A stretch of DNA of 64,000 nt from Petrosia ficiformis. Its lineage: Eukaryota > Porifera > Demospongiae > Haplosclerida > Petrosiidae. The notes beneath the pieces are model-generated. The model was not told the origin of the DNA and did no database searches. It saw nothing but the letters and a program-made list of their open reading frames with translations. This document shows positions 39,176 to 52,600 of this stretch, one piece after another. How positions within the stretch are numbered: the stretch's first letter is position 1; each line of letters begins with the position of its first letter. The DNA is taken from assembly GCA_947044365.1 (NCBI GenBank), contig OX345641.1, positions 1,471,960 through 1,535,959 on the forward strand, written 5' to 3'. The position numbers and the translations under genes are program-made.

Positions 39176-39932
39176 ATGGATAAAAGAATTACACTTACAG
39201 TAATTATTTTGTGTGTGTTACTTTCTGTTGGTAAAGCTCAAGAATGTGATACATTACCGTCAGACAATACAATCGAGAGTAACCTACAGAATTTTCTTGT
39301 TAGTGAAGGAGGAGATGATCCTAGTATTGATCCTAATGTACTCACTGTAATGTACACATGTATGGCTCAGGGTATGACAATGGGCAGTTACAGGGAAGTA
39401 TCTGTGATTGTCACATATAATAATGTTCCTAATAGTCCACAATCAAGACAGATCGGCTTGCAGTGTCTTTCATCAGGAGGAAATCTGGGTTGGCAGGGTA
39501 TATCTGGTTCTTTTGACTCTGCCCCATCTGGTTTTGAGACTTTAGAAACCAGAACAAACTGTTCTCAATGTAGAGAAAGTGGTAATAATGATCATAATTG
39601 TGTAGGTAAGGGACTCTGTAATTATTGTTACCCGTATAAATATTATTAATATGTTCTCTCTACTATAGCTTGTCATCCAGATTGTAATTATGGTCTAATG
39701 AGATGCACTGGTACTGGTAATGATGAGTGTTGTCCATTATTTGATAATGGAATGTGTGCTACATCATGTAGTCAAACCAATCATATAGCCAATGAACAAA
39801 ATAACTATACATGTTGTAAGTCCTATTTATTTCCATCTATCTATCTATCTATCTATCTATCTATTTATTTATCTATTTATCTATCTATCTATTTATCTAT
39901 CTATCCATTTATCTATCTATCTATCTATCTAG

Positions 39933-39964
<32 letters not shown>

Positions 39965-40711
39965 TTATCTATTTCACAGCTTGTGAACTCTCATGTGGTT
40001 CTGGTTATGTACTAGATTCAACTAAATGTATGTGTAATCTAACTGATATATGTGAGGCACAGTCTCCATGTGATAATGGAATTTGTATACTGTTGTCTCA
40101 ACCTGATGAGTATTATTGTAACTGTACTGGTACTGGTTTTAATGGACCAAACTGTTCTTTCAGTGGTAAGCTTAGGAACTACACATGTTTATGTACATAA
40201 ATACATGTTATTAAATTCATCAATTTATGTATGCATGTGTTCATAATAGAAAGAAGATTTATACTTTAATTATATATAATTATATATAATTATATATAAC
40301 CTTATTTGTGCATGTAATATGAGATAATTATAAAACATGATAATTGATTATAATTGGTACAAATATGTTATCATACAGTAATTAATAACAACATAAATGG
40401 CCATAACTTGCATCCTTGCAACTGTACTAACCCATACATTTTTGCAGTGTATATAACTACATACAATTATTATCTCTTCTACTCAATGTTGTTCTTTATT
40501 CTCCTATATATATATAGTTTCTGAAGGATCTGATGTTTGTATGAATGATTGTAATAGCGAAGGTCAAAGACAAGCTACACAATATGAACTAATGTGTTGT
40601 GATACTTATAATTTGGGAAACTTCATTAAATTCCAGGAAGACAACCATCGAATCCGTTACATATCATGTCCACTGACTATACCAGACTGGTGTAGCTATT
40701 ATGAGGAGTGA
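39176..40711 (+). CDS. Short secreted N1-N2-EGF protein (gene F)
   Basis: Exons 39176-39605 (signal peptide, N1), 39669-39815 (N2), 39980-40165 (E), 40518-40711 (six-Cys C-terminal module). GT-AG, phase 1 throughout, 318 residues, colinear with gene E. This is the most compact complete gene of the array. The N2-E intron is only 164 bp: the MITE seen in B, C, D and E is absent, and the intron is almost entirely TATC repeat. The last exon has no upstream ATG and is easily missed; it encodes GSDVCMNDCNSEGQRQATQY and ends DWCSYYEE with TGA. No membrane segment. Probably a soluble member of the family. Confidence 0.8.
39835..39970 (+). repeat. (TATC)n microsatellite before exon E of gene F
   Basis: TATC repeat with TATT variants that makes up nearly the whole N2-E intron of gene F. 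Confidence 0.95.
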
Positions 40712-40924
40712 TATCATAATACACTATATATAATTATGTCCCAACTTGTAGTAGATTGATTAGTATATATGTACAGTTTGTTTTATTATCCTTTCAGTAT
40801 GCAGCTCAATATGCAGTTTATGTAATTATGCTTACATTTATAATGATAATATTCTTGTATTCCTATATCAGGAATGTATTTGTATTTGTATTGCAAATCT
40901 AAATGTAAACTACTTTATTACACA

Positions 40925-41242
40925 CACTGCAAAAACAAAATTGTTAAAATAACTGATTGATTGGTTATTATAGTTTCATGTATGGTCATTCTGTTGATGT
41001 TACTGAAACCCTATTTTGCTAACTTCGTCACGTTTCATGACACTGATAAAATTTCAAAGTATTAGATTATGAGTTTGCAGGTTTTCTATTACTAGAAGCT
41101 TTATAAATGAAGAATTTAATGAGGAAGTTAGCAAAATAGGGTTTCAGTAACATCAACAGAATGACCATACATGCAACTTTAAATCCTTCCAATTGTAATA
41201 ACAAATCAATCAGTTTTTGTTAACAATTTTGTTTTTGCAGTG
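40925..41242. mobile_element. TA-type MITE containing a nested MITE
   Basis: Outer ends CACTGCAAAAACAAAATTG (40925) and CAATTTTGTTTTTGCAGTG (41242) belong to the same family as 18729-19132. Its middle is occupied by the separate element at 40981-41169, so the outer copy is the older insertion. Confidence 0.85.
40981..41169. mobile_element. Nested 189-bp MITE with 46-bp perfect inverted ends
   Basis: TATGGTCATTCTGTTGATGT... and its exact complement ...ACATCAACAGAATGACCATA pair over about 46 bp each. CATG flanks both sides and could be a 4-bp target duplication or the outer end of the repeat. The perfect arms suggest a young insertion. Confidence 0.9.
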
Positions 41243-42563
41243 CATGGGCATCCAGCATGATATTAGAAATCATGCATGGATGGCCAATTGCTATATGTGT
41301 CAATTAAATTATATTTTCCTCCATTCTAATTTATTTTTCCTGCTAGATAATATTTACAAGTCACAGTTAATTAGATCTATATTGACTAGTATAAAGTACA
41401 TGTCATAATATCATGTGGTAACAGACTTACTTATACAATGTAGCTATACATGTAGCATAGGGTATTATTAGTATTCCAATTCTAATATCTGCAAAAACAA
41501 CAGAGATGTTACTATACCTCATTCAAGAGTTATTAATTAATATAAATATGTACATAAATTTGTACTTGTAATAGCAAGTAACATGTGATGTATTCCACAG
41601 ATATTGGAAAAGTCAGCACATTTATGTAGCTATTATGGGATTTACATGTTTAAAGTACATGTACATTGTATTGTTTTTGTTACCATTCTTTATTATGGCA
41701 TGTACTTTATAATATACTACTTGTAAACCATACCTACCTTGACAAGAAAGCAGCATTGATCTATATAGTCTCAGGAGGAATTGAAATTATTTAACCAAAT
41801 GATGTCCTTGGCTGAAATAACCCATTCATTTTTACAGTGTAGCTACATATAACTACATAGATAATGTTAATGATTATCAATCAATTTTTGCTCATCTCAT
41901 TAATTAATCTGAATCAAAGTCTTAGACTACCTCTGGACGCGGCCAATCGAGATATATTACCAATCACACTGAATACTAGTAGTAAGCTCTTCCTTTAATA
42001 TTAGCCTTAATTGCTACACAATAAATCCAATTGGTTGTTATAACCAGGAGCTTATGAGCTTCTGTTCCCATTTGATTGTTTAATTATTCACAACAAGAGA
42101 GTCACAAGAATCCACATGTAATGTCAATTTGTGTTTTCATGAGGAACATGATTATTATGTGAAAATTTCTAAGAACATTGAGTAGTTTGAACAAGCTACT
42201 GGTTTGGATATGAGTGATGGTAAGTGAAAGTAAAAAGATTGTTAGTCATTTCAAAGTAAATTTAATTAAAGTTATGAATATTTTTCAGAGGTCATGGTGA
42301 ACATAAATGACCAGTCAATGTTTTTAATTTCTGACAATTTGAGGATCAAGCTTACATGATATGTTTATAATTATTATGCATATGATGGATATATATATAG
42401 ATTACTATTATTAGAAGTGTAACATTGTACTATTTATAGAACAAATATCTTTGTAATTTTATATGTTGATAATCCTACCAGCATAGCACAAGTAATATTA
42501 CGTTATAATCTCACAGTTACGGCACATAATAATAGCATAATACATTTCAATTCAGTGGCTGTT
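41243..42563. other. Spacer between gene F and gene G
   Basis: No gene recognised. It includes segments resembling the introns around IgGFc exons (for example ATTGACTAGTATAAAG near 41380 and CAGATATTGGAAAAGTCAGC near 41598). A downstream part of an IgGFc/FN3-type gene therefore probably once lay here, with no coding exon left. Confidence 0.5.
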
Positions 42564-42923
42564 CACTGCAAAAATAAAATTGTCAAAATAACTAATTTCT
42601 TAATAATATAGTACAGTTGCAAGAAATAGTGGAAATTGTAATTTAATTGTGTTGTTGTGACTACATGGTGATATTCATATATCCATTCCTTATACTGTTT
42701 ATTAGATGTATAAAGAAACAGAATAATTATTATAATTAAATCATTTTATGTTTCCAAACCTTCTTTGTGTATCTAATTTGAGATATAAGACAAGATAATT
42801 AATTGGAATTGGTTGGTACATATAATATTATATATATTATTGTTCAGTATATGACTATAACTGGCATCCTTGCGATTGTAGTAACGAATACATTTATTAT
42901 TTTAACAATTCTTTTTTGGCAGT
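42564..42923. mobile_element. TA-type MITE upstream of gene G
   Basis: CACTGCAAAAATAAAATTGT at the left, TTAACAATTCTTTTTTGGCAGT at the right; same family as 18729-19132, with a diverged right end. Confidence 0.75.
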
Positions 42924-42959
42924 AATTAATAATTCATTTCAGAAGTGAAAAAAAGTGTG

Positions 42960-44689
42960 TATGACATGATTTTGGCCATTAGGAATATTATCGGTGTGTT
43001 AGTAATACTGTTTCTCTATGAAGTGTATATCTACAAATGCTCAAGAATGTGATATTTACCATCAGACAGCACACTTCAGAATAACCTGATGAGTTTACTT
43101 GTAAGTGTAGGAAGAGAAGATCCTAGCATTGAACCTAATCTACTCACTGTGTAATGTACACAAGTCTGGCTCAGGGTATGACGATGGGTAGTTACAGGGA
43201 ATTGAAGTGTCTGTGATTGTCACATATAATAATGTTGCTAATAGTCCACGATCAAAACAGTTTGATTTGAAGTGTGTTTCATCAGGAAGTATTACTGGTT
43301 GGCATGATATAGGTGGTACTCTGGACTCTGCCCCGTCTGGTTTTGAGTCTTTAGAAACCAGAACAACTGTTCTCAATGTAGTATAAGTGCTAATAATGAT
43401 CATGATTGTGTAGGTAAGGGACTCTGTAATTATTATTACCTTTATAAAAATTATTATCATTATGTTCTCTCTACCATAGCTTGTGATTCAGATTGTAATT
43501 ATGGTCTGATGAGATGTACTAATGATAGATCTGGTCCAATTTTTGATATTGGAATGTGTGCTACATCGTGTAGTAAAAATAATCATGTAGCTACTGAACA
43601 GAATAACTTCGCTTGTTGTAAGTCCTATTTCTATCTATCTATCTATCTATCTATCTATGTATTTATCTATCTATCTATCTATTTATCTACTATATATCTA
43701 TTTATCTATCTCACAGCATGTGAGCTCTCATGTGGTTCTGGTTATGTATGTGTAATCTATGTGAGTCACAGTCTCCATGTGATAATGGAATTCGTACGCT
43801 GTTGTCTCAACCTGATGAGTATTTTTGTAACTGTACTGGTACTGGTTTAATGGACCAAACTGTTCTTCCAGTGGTAAGCTTAGGAACTATACATGTGTAT
43901 AAACAACTTACATTTACACGTATTAACAAATGTACTCTTCTGTGATGAACTATACATTGTTGCTCATCCAATAGTTTGTGGTCTCTCTTGTGGATCTGGT
44001 CATGTTTCAGATCCTAGCTGTTCAATATGTGTTCTCATTAACATATGTGAAGCTGAAACTCCTTGTGAGAATAATGGAGTGTGTATATTAGGATCTCAAC
44101 CTGATGAATATACATGTAACTGTACTAACACTGGATATACAGGAACAAACTGTGCTGGTATGTTTTAATCAGTCACTGCTGTTTCAAGTATGATTATTGT
44201 GCACACATCGTTATTAAAATTAATAAAAAAAGCGTGCATAGGGATATCGAAACCAAAAACATATCAAAAAAATTGCTGTAGTAATTTAGTAAATTAAACT
44301 CATTGAGCCACTTCCACATAACATAAATAGTGTAAAAAGTTGTATGTTATAATATAGTACCAACAAAAACTATATTCTTTCTGTAGGATTTCATACAGGT
44401 ATAGATTACCACCACTCTTTCAGTGGTCATATGGAGTATTGTGCTGTGAGGTGTTCAGTCTTGGAAGAATGCCTTACCCTGGTCTTCATCCACGAGAGAT
44501 TGTTAAATATCTTGACAAAGGAGAAAGGCTTGATAAACCAAATGGTCCTGTATGCTGTGATGAAATGTAAGCTATATATAACTAAAATGATTAGTTGATG
44601 CACTTAATGCTTTTTTTAGTTACTCCATGATGTTATCTTATTGGAGGGAAAGTCCAGATGAGAGACTTTATTTCTCAGACCTACTATAG
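42960..44689 (+). pseudogene. Receptor tyrosine kinase pseudogene (gene G)
   Basis: An N1-like exon (about 42960-43416) has lost its start codon (ATTTTGGCC where relatives have ATAATGGCC) and has at least four frameshifts. N2 (43480-43617) lacks three residues, including both Cys of the CCP motif. Exon E (43717-43873) has an internal deletion and a frameshift. A second EGF exon (43975-44157, CGLSCGSGHV ... GTNC) is intact. The transmembrane and most kinase exons are missing. The two terminal kinase exons (44424-44566, 44620-44689) remain, with Trp changed to Cys in LCCEVFSLGR and a premature TAG at 44687-44689. Clearly dead. It shows that the ancestral kinase genes carried N2, E and this second EGF type. 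Confidence 0.85.
43630..43712 (+). repeat. (TATC)n tract before exon E of gene G
   Basis: Short TATC/TATT tract between N2 and exon E in the kinase pseudogene. Confidence 0.9.
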
Positions 44690-45274
44690 TCATGAATTTG
44701 AATGCCATGTTAGTACCATTAGCTACGTACATGGATTTCACTCAGTTCTTTAACAGCAATGAGAATTAATATTAATGTTTTTATGATACTAATTTAACTG
44801 ATTATGTGTTTGTATTGTTACTCAGTGTGTATTGTTACTTAGTGTAGTAAACGGTTAAATAAAATATTAAATAAATCATTGTACAAGTTCGTATTTGCTA
44901 TGTTAACATGCAGTGTCACAAGGACAGGTTACTAATTTAATTGGTCGTATATGTTGTTATGACTGCATGATGACATACATGTAATCCATTCCTTATGCTG
45001 TCTATTAGATGTACAAAGAAGCAGAACAATATTTTAATTAAATGATTTTAGGTTTCCAAACCTTCTTTGTGTATCTAATATGAGATATAAGACATGATAA
45101 TTAATTATAATTGGTACATATAATATTATATATCTTATCATTCAGTATATGACTATAACTGGCATCCTTGCGACTGTAGTAACGAATAAATTTTGCAGTG
45201 TTTGTCTACTTAATATTATAATAATAATTATAGCAAAACATTTCAGCAGTGAAAAAAGTGTGTATGGGAAGATA

Positions 45275-46613
45275 ATGGCCATCATGAATTTTCTCAGTGT
45301 ATTAGTAATACTGTTGCTCAATGAAGTGATAACTACAAATGCTCAAGAATGTGATAATTTACCATCAGATAGTACAATTGAGAGTAACCTGACCAGTTTA
45401 CTTATTGGTGAAGGAGGAGAAGATCCTAGTATTGAACTTAATCTACTCACTGTAATGTACACATGTATGGCTCAGGGTATGACAATGGGTAGTTACAGGG
45501 AAGTATCTGTAATTGTCACATATAATAATGTTACTAATAGTCCACAATCAAGACAGTTTGACTTGGAGTGTGTATCAGGAGGAGGAGTCACTCTGGGTTG
45601 GCAGAGTATAAATAGTTCTCTTGACTCTGCCCCAGATGGTTTTGAGTCTTTAGAAACCAGAACAAACTGTTCTCGATGTAGTATAAGTGCTAATAGTGAT
45701 CATGATTGTGTAGGTAAGGAACTCTGTAATATATATTACACTTCACAATATTATAATGTTATTAAATATTATGTTCTCTCTAATATAGCTTGTCATCCAG
45801 ATTGTAATTATGGTCTAATGAGATGTACTGGTACTGGTAATGATGAGTGTTGTCCATTATTTGATAATGGAACATGTGCTACATCATGTAGTCAAAACAG
45901 CCATGTAGCAAATGAACAGAATAACTACACATGTTGTAAGTCCTATGTATTTCATTGTTCATCTATCTATCAAATCAATATATCTATTTATATATTATCT
46001 ATCTATCTATCTATATATCTATCTATCTATCTATCTATCTTTCTATATATCTATATAATTATATATATACAAGAATAATAAAAAACATTTTCAATAAAAA
46101 TGAAAGAAGATGTAGGGATGTCAAAACCCAAAAAGCATGCAAACAAGGTTGGGAAACTAACATAGGACCCAAAATCACTTTCATATAACCCTACATAAGT
46201 ACTAATTCGAGATCAAATCTTTGTGGTCTTTGAGACTTTCTTCTTTCATAGTATCTGCAGATATCACCTCGATACTTGTAGACCAGAATGTTACTATGAA
46301 TGCGACTGGAATGGTGCTAGAATCATTGTGATAGTTTAACAAACAAAAAAATGATTTGTCTGAAAAATATTATTAATATGATGAAGATTTTGCCAGTTTT
46401 GCCACTCGCCGGTTCTCTACCTTAACGACAATCTTTGGCCATCTAGACGGTTTTGGTAGTCATAAAAACACTCGATATGAATAGGTATGTGTGTATTAAA
46501 ACCTATCTGTATATATTACCAGAGATTTCAGGTCATCATTTGCAATTGAAATGTATGGGCGGCCATTTGTTTTCGTGCCATCCCTACATAGAGAGTACTA
46601 CCGTACTCTCTGA

Positions 46614-46659
<46 letters not shown>

Positions 46660-49600
46660 GCATTGATACACAAAATACAAATATACATGTAGTCATACAC
46701 ATACATTCATTAACACACACATTCATATAAACATTTTCTTTCCTTCCAACTAGATAACGATGTGTGCAGTAATGGAACACACAACTGCTCCCAAATATGT
46801 ACAAACACTCTAGGAAGCTTCATTTGTGGATGTAATAGTGGTTATCTACTGGACACTGATGGAGTAACATGCTATGGTATGCAATAGAAACATGTACATG
46901 TATATGCTGTTATGTTATAATATAATATATGTGAAACATACATACATATTAGCCACCCACACAGTAACCTCAAATGGATATTATTGAATGAATGTTACTT
47001 GATCCTATACAATAAGAAAGTGAAATACAACCATTAGGGTACTATATTGTATAATGTTACCTAAAAACAAATACACTCACACGTACATACACACACATGC
47101 CTACAAATGACATGTACATTTTTATATACTTACATACCTGGATACATGGTTGCATGCACATTATGTATAGTATGCTTGTATTTACATATTAATGATTATA
47201 CATCCATTCATTTCCATCCTTTCAGATATTGATGAGTGTAGTGACGGAACACACAATTGCTCCCAAATATGTACAAACACTAATGGAAGCTTCATTTGTG
47301 AATGTAATGATGGCTATGAACTAAATTTTGATGGAGCTACTTGTAATGGTATGCAGAAGCAGTTTGTATCATTCATTCATACATACAATACAATCAATCT
47401 TAGATACATAATTATAGATGTACATTCATGCATAATCTGTAGAGAAATACATAAATACATATTATGTATAATTATATACTTGTATTTATGAATTGCATAC
47501 TTCGTTTCCATCCTTTCAGATATTAATGAGTGTAGTGATGGAACACACAATTGCTTCTTATGTATAAACACTATTGGAAGCTTCACTTGTGGTTGTAATA
47601 GTGGCTATATACTGGATGATGATGGAGTTACTTGTAATGGTATGTATACATAGTATTTACATACAAACATCATACATACTTCACGATCAGGGCAATGTTA
47701 ATATTTTGTATTTAATTTACATGAAATACATATTTCATACAGACATACATACATATCTATCAACCTAGATATTAATGAGTGCGCTGATGTAAATGGTGGT
47801 TGTTCTCAAATATGTACAAACACTAATGGAGGTTTCACTTGTGGATGTATTGATGGTTATCAACTGAACATTGATGGAGTAACTTGCATTGGTATGCAAT
47901 ATAAACACGTATATAGACAGTTATTAACCCTCACTCACATAGATGGAGTGAAGGGTTACTGTAATCAGGTTTTCTGTCTGTCTGTGCTCCTTATAAATAA
48001 TAAAATGTCAAAACAACAACATAGTCCAGCAGTTTAAATCACCCACTGATCTTATTTTGTTTGTTTGTCTTTCACCAAAATTTCTGGACAATTAACAACA
48101 TTGCGATCTCGATCGAGCTATTATATATACAATGATCAAAATACAAGACAAGCATTTTCTAAAACCTTTGGGTTATACATTTATGACAAATTATTACAAC
48201 ACACAATTGCCGTTTCGCCACTTTCAGAAGACTTTTGGTAGTAGAAGTGTACATGGAAACACAACTCATCTTATTTGAAGGCTATCATTGTCAAATCACA
48301 GCTGAAAGCTTGAAATAAAGTATGATGTAGTAACATTGAGTTGACGTCTCTGCAATTTCTAGCTCCACCCATTTCATTTCAAACATGTGCCATAAGGCTG
48401 ATTTTAACACTGCTTCTTATAGGAATTGTGTACTCTTGGTAGGACTTGGAGTGTAACTTGTGTAAGACATAAGTTGTAACATACAAACACAAACATAATA
48501 TAATCTCAGTATAATAATTGTATTACAGTCAAATATTGTCTGCAATCAATTTCTTGTCAGTACTGAATCATTCAGTCTTGTTTCCAATATCACACTTGTG
48601 GTGAGGGGTCTGCACTGTGAGTGCATTCATTATTTCTAGTATTGGTATCAGTTATTTATGAAAGATGTAACCGATACTGTGACAAGTGTACTAGTAATTT
48701 CAGATTAATAATCATTTTTATGATATGCATAATTATTGAGGTAATGCTCATTTTCAATCATACCAGAAGGTACACATAATATTGGATAAGTATTGGTTAT
48801 CAGTACGTATAAAATCTCTTCTCAGTGTATTACTAATGTATTACACACCATGTATGTATTATATAAAATATTAAAAAAACATTTGTACATATTTATGTGC
48901 AATGTTATACAGCATTAATGAAACAGATTATTGCTCTCAAACATGTATAGCTAAACAATGAAGAAAAACTCATTTGTGGATGTAATAGTGGCTTTCTACT
49001 ATATAGATATTGATGAAACTGCTTGAAACAGTATGCAGAAGCAGTTTGTAGCATTCATTCATACATACAATATGAGCAATCTTAAGTATATACTTAGATA
49101 TAATTAATGTACATTCATACATACATACAGACATACACATTATGTATAACTATATTACACTTGTATGTACATATTAATGAATTACATACTTCGTTTCCAT
49201 CCTTTCAGATATTGATGAGTGCAGTGATGGAACACACAACTGCTCCCAAATATGTGGAAATACTATAGGAAGCTTCATTTGTGAATGTAATAGTGGTTAT
49301 CTACTGGACACTGATGGAGTAACTTGCTATGGTATACATCTACATGTATATACTGTTATGTTATAATAAATTATATATAATTATAATAATTAAAATTTAT
49401 ATGTGAATACATATAACCACCCACACAGTAACCTCAAATTTAATACCCAATGTATACCATTGCATGAATGTTACTTGATCCTATACATTAAGAAAGTGAA
49501 ATACAACCTCTATAATATAAAATGTATAATGTTACCCTGAAAAAAATACATTCACACATACATACACACACACATGCATACAAATGCCATATAATTTATT

Positions 49601-52600
49601 ATATGTACAAACCTGGATACATGGTTGCATGCACATTATGTATAATTATATGTATACTTGTATTTATATATTAATGAATATACATCCATTCATTCCATCC
49701 TTTCAGACATTGATGAGTGTAGTAATGGAACACACAAATGCTCCCAAATATGTACAAACACTAATGGAAGCTTCATTTGTGAATGTTATGATGGCTATTT
49801 ACTAGATTTTGATAATGTTACTTGTAATGGTATGTATATATAGTATTTACATACAAACATCATACATGCTTCAGGGCAATGTTAATATTTTATATTTACA
49901 TATTTCATACAGTCATACATACATATCTATCAACCTAGATACTAATGAGTGCATTGATGTAAAAGGTGGTTGTTCTCAAATATGTTTTAACACTAATGGA
50001 AGCATCACTTGTGGATGTAATGATGGTTATCTACTGGACATTGATGGAGTAACTTGCAATGGTATGCAATATAAACACGTATATAGACAGTTATTAACCC
50101 TCACTTGCATAGATGAAGCAGAGGGTTACTGTAATCATGTTTCTGTCAGTTTGTGCTCTTTTTAAATAATAAAATTTGCTGTTGTCAAAACAACAACTTA
50201 GTCCAGCAGTTTAAATCACCCACTGATCTTATTTTGTTTGTCTGTCTTTTACCAAAAGTTCTGGACAACTAACAACATTGTGATATATACAATGATCAAA
50301 ATAAAAGATGGGCATTTTCCAAAACCTTTGGGTTATAAAATTTGACAAATTTTTACAACACACGATTGCAGTTTCACCACTTTCAGAAGTGTACATGGAA
50401 TCACAACTCATCTTATTTGAAGGCTATCACTGTTAAATCATAGCAAACAGCTTAAAATGAAATATGATGTAGTAACATCGATCTCTGCAATTTATAGCTC
50501 CACCCATTTAATTTCACACGTGCCACTTTTAACACTGCGCTTCATATAGGAATTGTGTAATTTTGGTAGGACTTGGAGTGTAACTTGTGTAAGACTTAAA
50601 GTTTTAATGTACAAACACATACATAATATGATCTCAGTATAATAATTGTATTACAGTCAAATATTGTCTGCAATTATTTTCAGTCTTGTTTCCAATATCA
50701 CACTGGGAGTACATTCATTATATCTAGTATTGGTATCAGTTTTTTATGAAAGATGTAACCAATACTGTAACAAGTGTAATAGTAATTTCATTTCTTAATC
50801 GTTTTTACGATACGCATAATTATCGAGGAAATGCTCATTTTCATTGATACCAGAAGGTACACATAATATTGGATAGGTCAAATCTCTTCTCAGTGTATCA
50901 CTAATATATTACACATCCATATAAAAAAATGTACATATATATCTATGTACAATCTTATACATAAGTATAGTAATGAAACAGATTATTTCTCTCAAACATG
51001 TATAAACACTGAAGGAAAGTTCATTTGTGGATGTAATAGTGGTTTGCTACTAGATATTGATGGAACTGCTTGTAACAGTATGCAGAAGCAGTTTGTAGCA
51101 TTCATTCATACATACAATATGAGCAATCTTAAGTATATACTTAGATATATAATTAATGCACATTCATACATACGTACAGACATACACATTATGTATAACT
51201 ATATTATACTTGTATTTACATATTAACAAATTGCATACTTCGTTTCCGTCCTTTCAGATACTGATGAGTGTAGTGATGGAACACATGGTTGCTCCCAAAT
51301 ATGTACAAACACTAATGGAGGCTTCTTTTGTGAATGTTATAGTGGCTATCACCTAGATTTTGATGGAGTTACTTGTAATGGTATGCACACATAGTATTTA
51401 CATAGAAACATGAATACATACTTCAGGGCAAGAGTCAAAATAAATGACAGGCTTGTTTTAAAACCTTTCGATTATAAAATTATGACCACTTTCAGAAGAC
51501 TTTTGGTAGCAAAAGTGTACATGGAAACACAACTCATGTTATTTGAAGGCTTTTGCTGTGAAATCACAGCTGACAGCTTGAAATGAAGTATGATGTAGTA
51601 ACATCAAGCTAACGTCTCTGCAATTCTAGCTCCACCCATTTCATTTCACTGATGTCCCATATGTGACATTTGACCCTTATACAGTTCAGAGTGTGTTTCT
51701 AGCATTACAATGCACTCCAAATGTTTGTAATTAGCATCAAAGATAAGCCCATGAAAATGGCTAAAAATGTTGATGGTTTTTCGGCAGCCTTTGCAATAAA
51801 TAATGAGCACTGTGGGGATTTTAAAGAGGGTGTCTCCCTGTTGACTGGGGTTTAAAGAGGGCTGTGCCCCTCGCTACCCAAGCAATTTGTGGTTTCAGTG
51901 ACCCCGCCCACACAATTTGGTGGGTAACTGAGACATCTCCCTTGCTGTGAAACCCAATATCGTGGGTGTAGCTGGTGCCAACATGCAGTGGGGTCATTTT
52001 GTTTGCCCCAGTTGAGGGAGAACACTGCATTTGAAATAGTCCTACGAAGCGATTAGGGACTTTCGAGTCTTGGTAAACAAGTTGATAGAAGTAGTACTCT
52101 ACTGATGTCGGAAAAGAGCCAAGTTTGGGGTAGAGAAAGTGAATGGTAGCCAAAATATATGTAGCAAAGTTGGAAATGGTAAAAACAAGCTCAGTCCTCT
52201 AAAAAAAAAAGGGTTAATTAATCATTTTTATAATACGCATAGTTATTGAGGAAATGCTCATTTTCATTCATACCAGAAGGTACGCATAATATTGGAAAGG
52301 TATTGGTTATCATACTTTGTTTCCATCCTTTCAGAAACTGATGAGTGTAGTCATGGAATACACAATTGCTCCCAAATATGTACAAACACTAATGGAAGCT
52401 TCACTTGTGAATGTGATGATGGCTATGAACTGGATATTGATGGAGCTACTTGTAATGGTATGCATATATAGTATTTACATACAAACATCATAATACTTCA
52501 GGGCAAGGATCAAAATAAATGACAGGCTTGTTCTAAAACCTTTCGATTATAAAATTATGACAATTTTTACAACTCACAATTGCCGTTTCACCACTTTCAG

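Larger units (their letters stand above)
46754..52457 (+). other. Calcium-binding EGF exon array of gene H
   Basis: Nine intact phase 1-1 exons, each one EGF of 40-41 residues. Most start DIDEC or DINEC (calcium-binding consensus) and contain [16 protein letters not shown] sequence, which fits C-x-[DN]-x4-[FY]-x-C-x-C for Asp/Asn beta-hydroxylation. The exon at 47520-47639 is one residue shorter between two Cys (NCFLC for NCSQIC). Two further EGF exons in the array are dead (48913-49030 and 50960-51078). Such arrays usually form rigid calcium-stabilised stalks. Confidence 0.9.

Noticed and set aside
45149..45274. N-terminal extension of the gene H first exon
   Set aside because: It comes from intron/MITE sequence before the TTTCAG acceptor. 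The conserved signal peptide starts at the ATG at 45275.
51821..52153. 110-codon minus-strand frame in a gene H intron
   Set aside because: It has no recognisable domain and is confined to an inserted GC-richer block; probably a chance frame.
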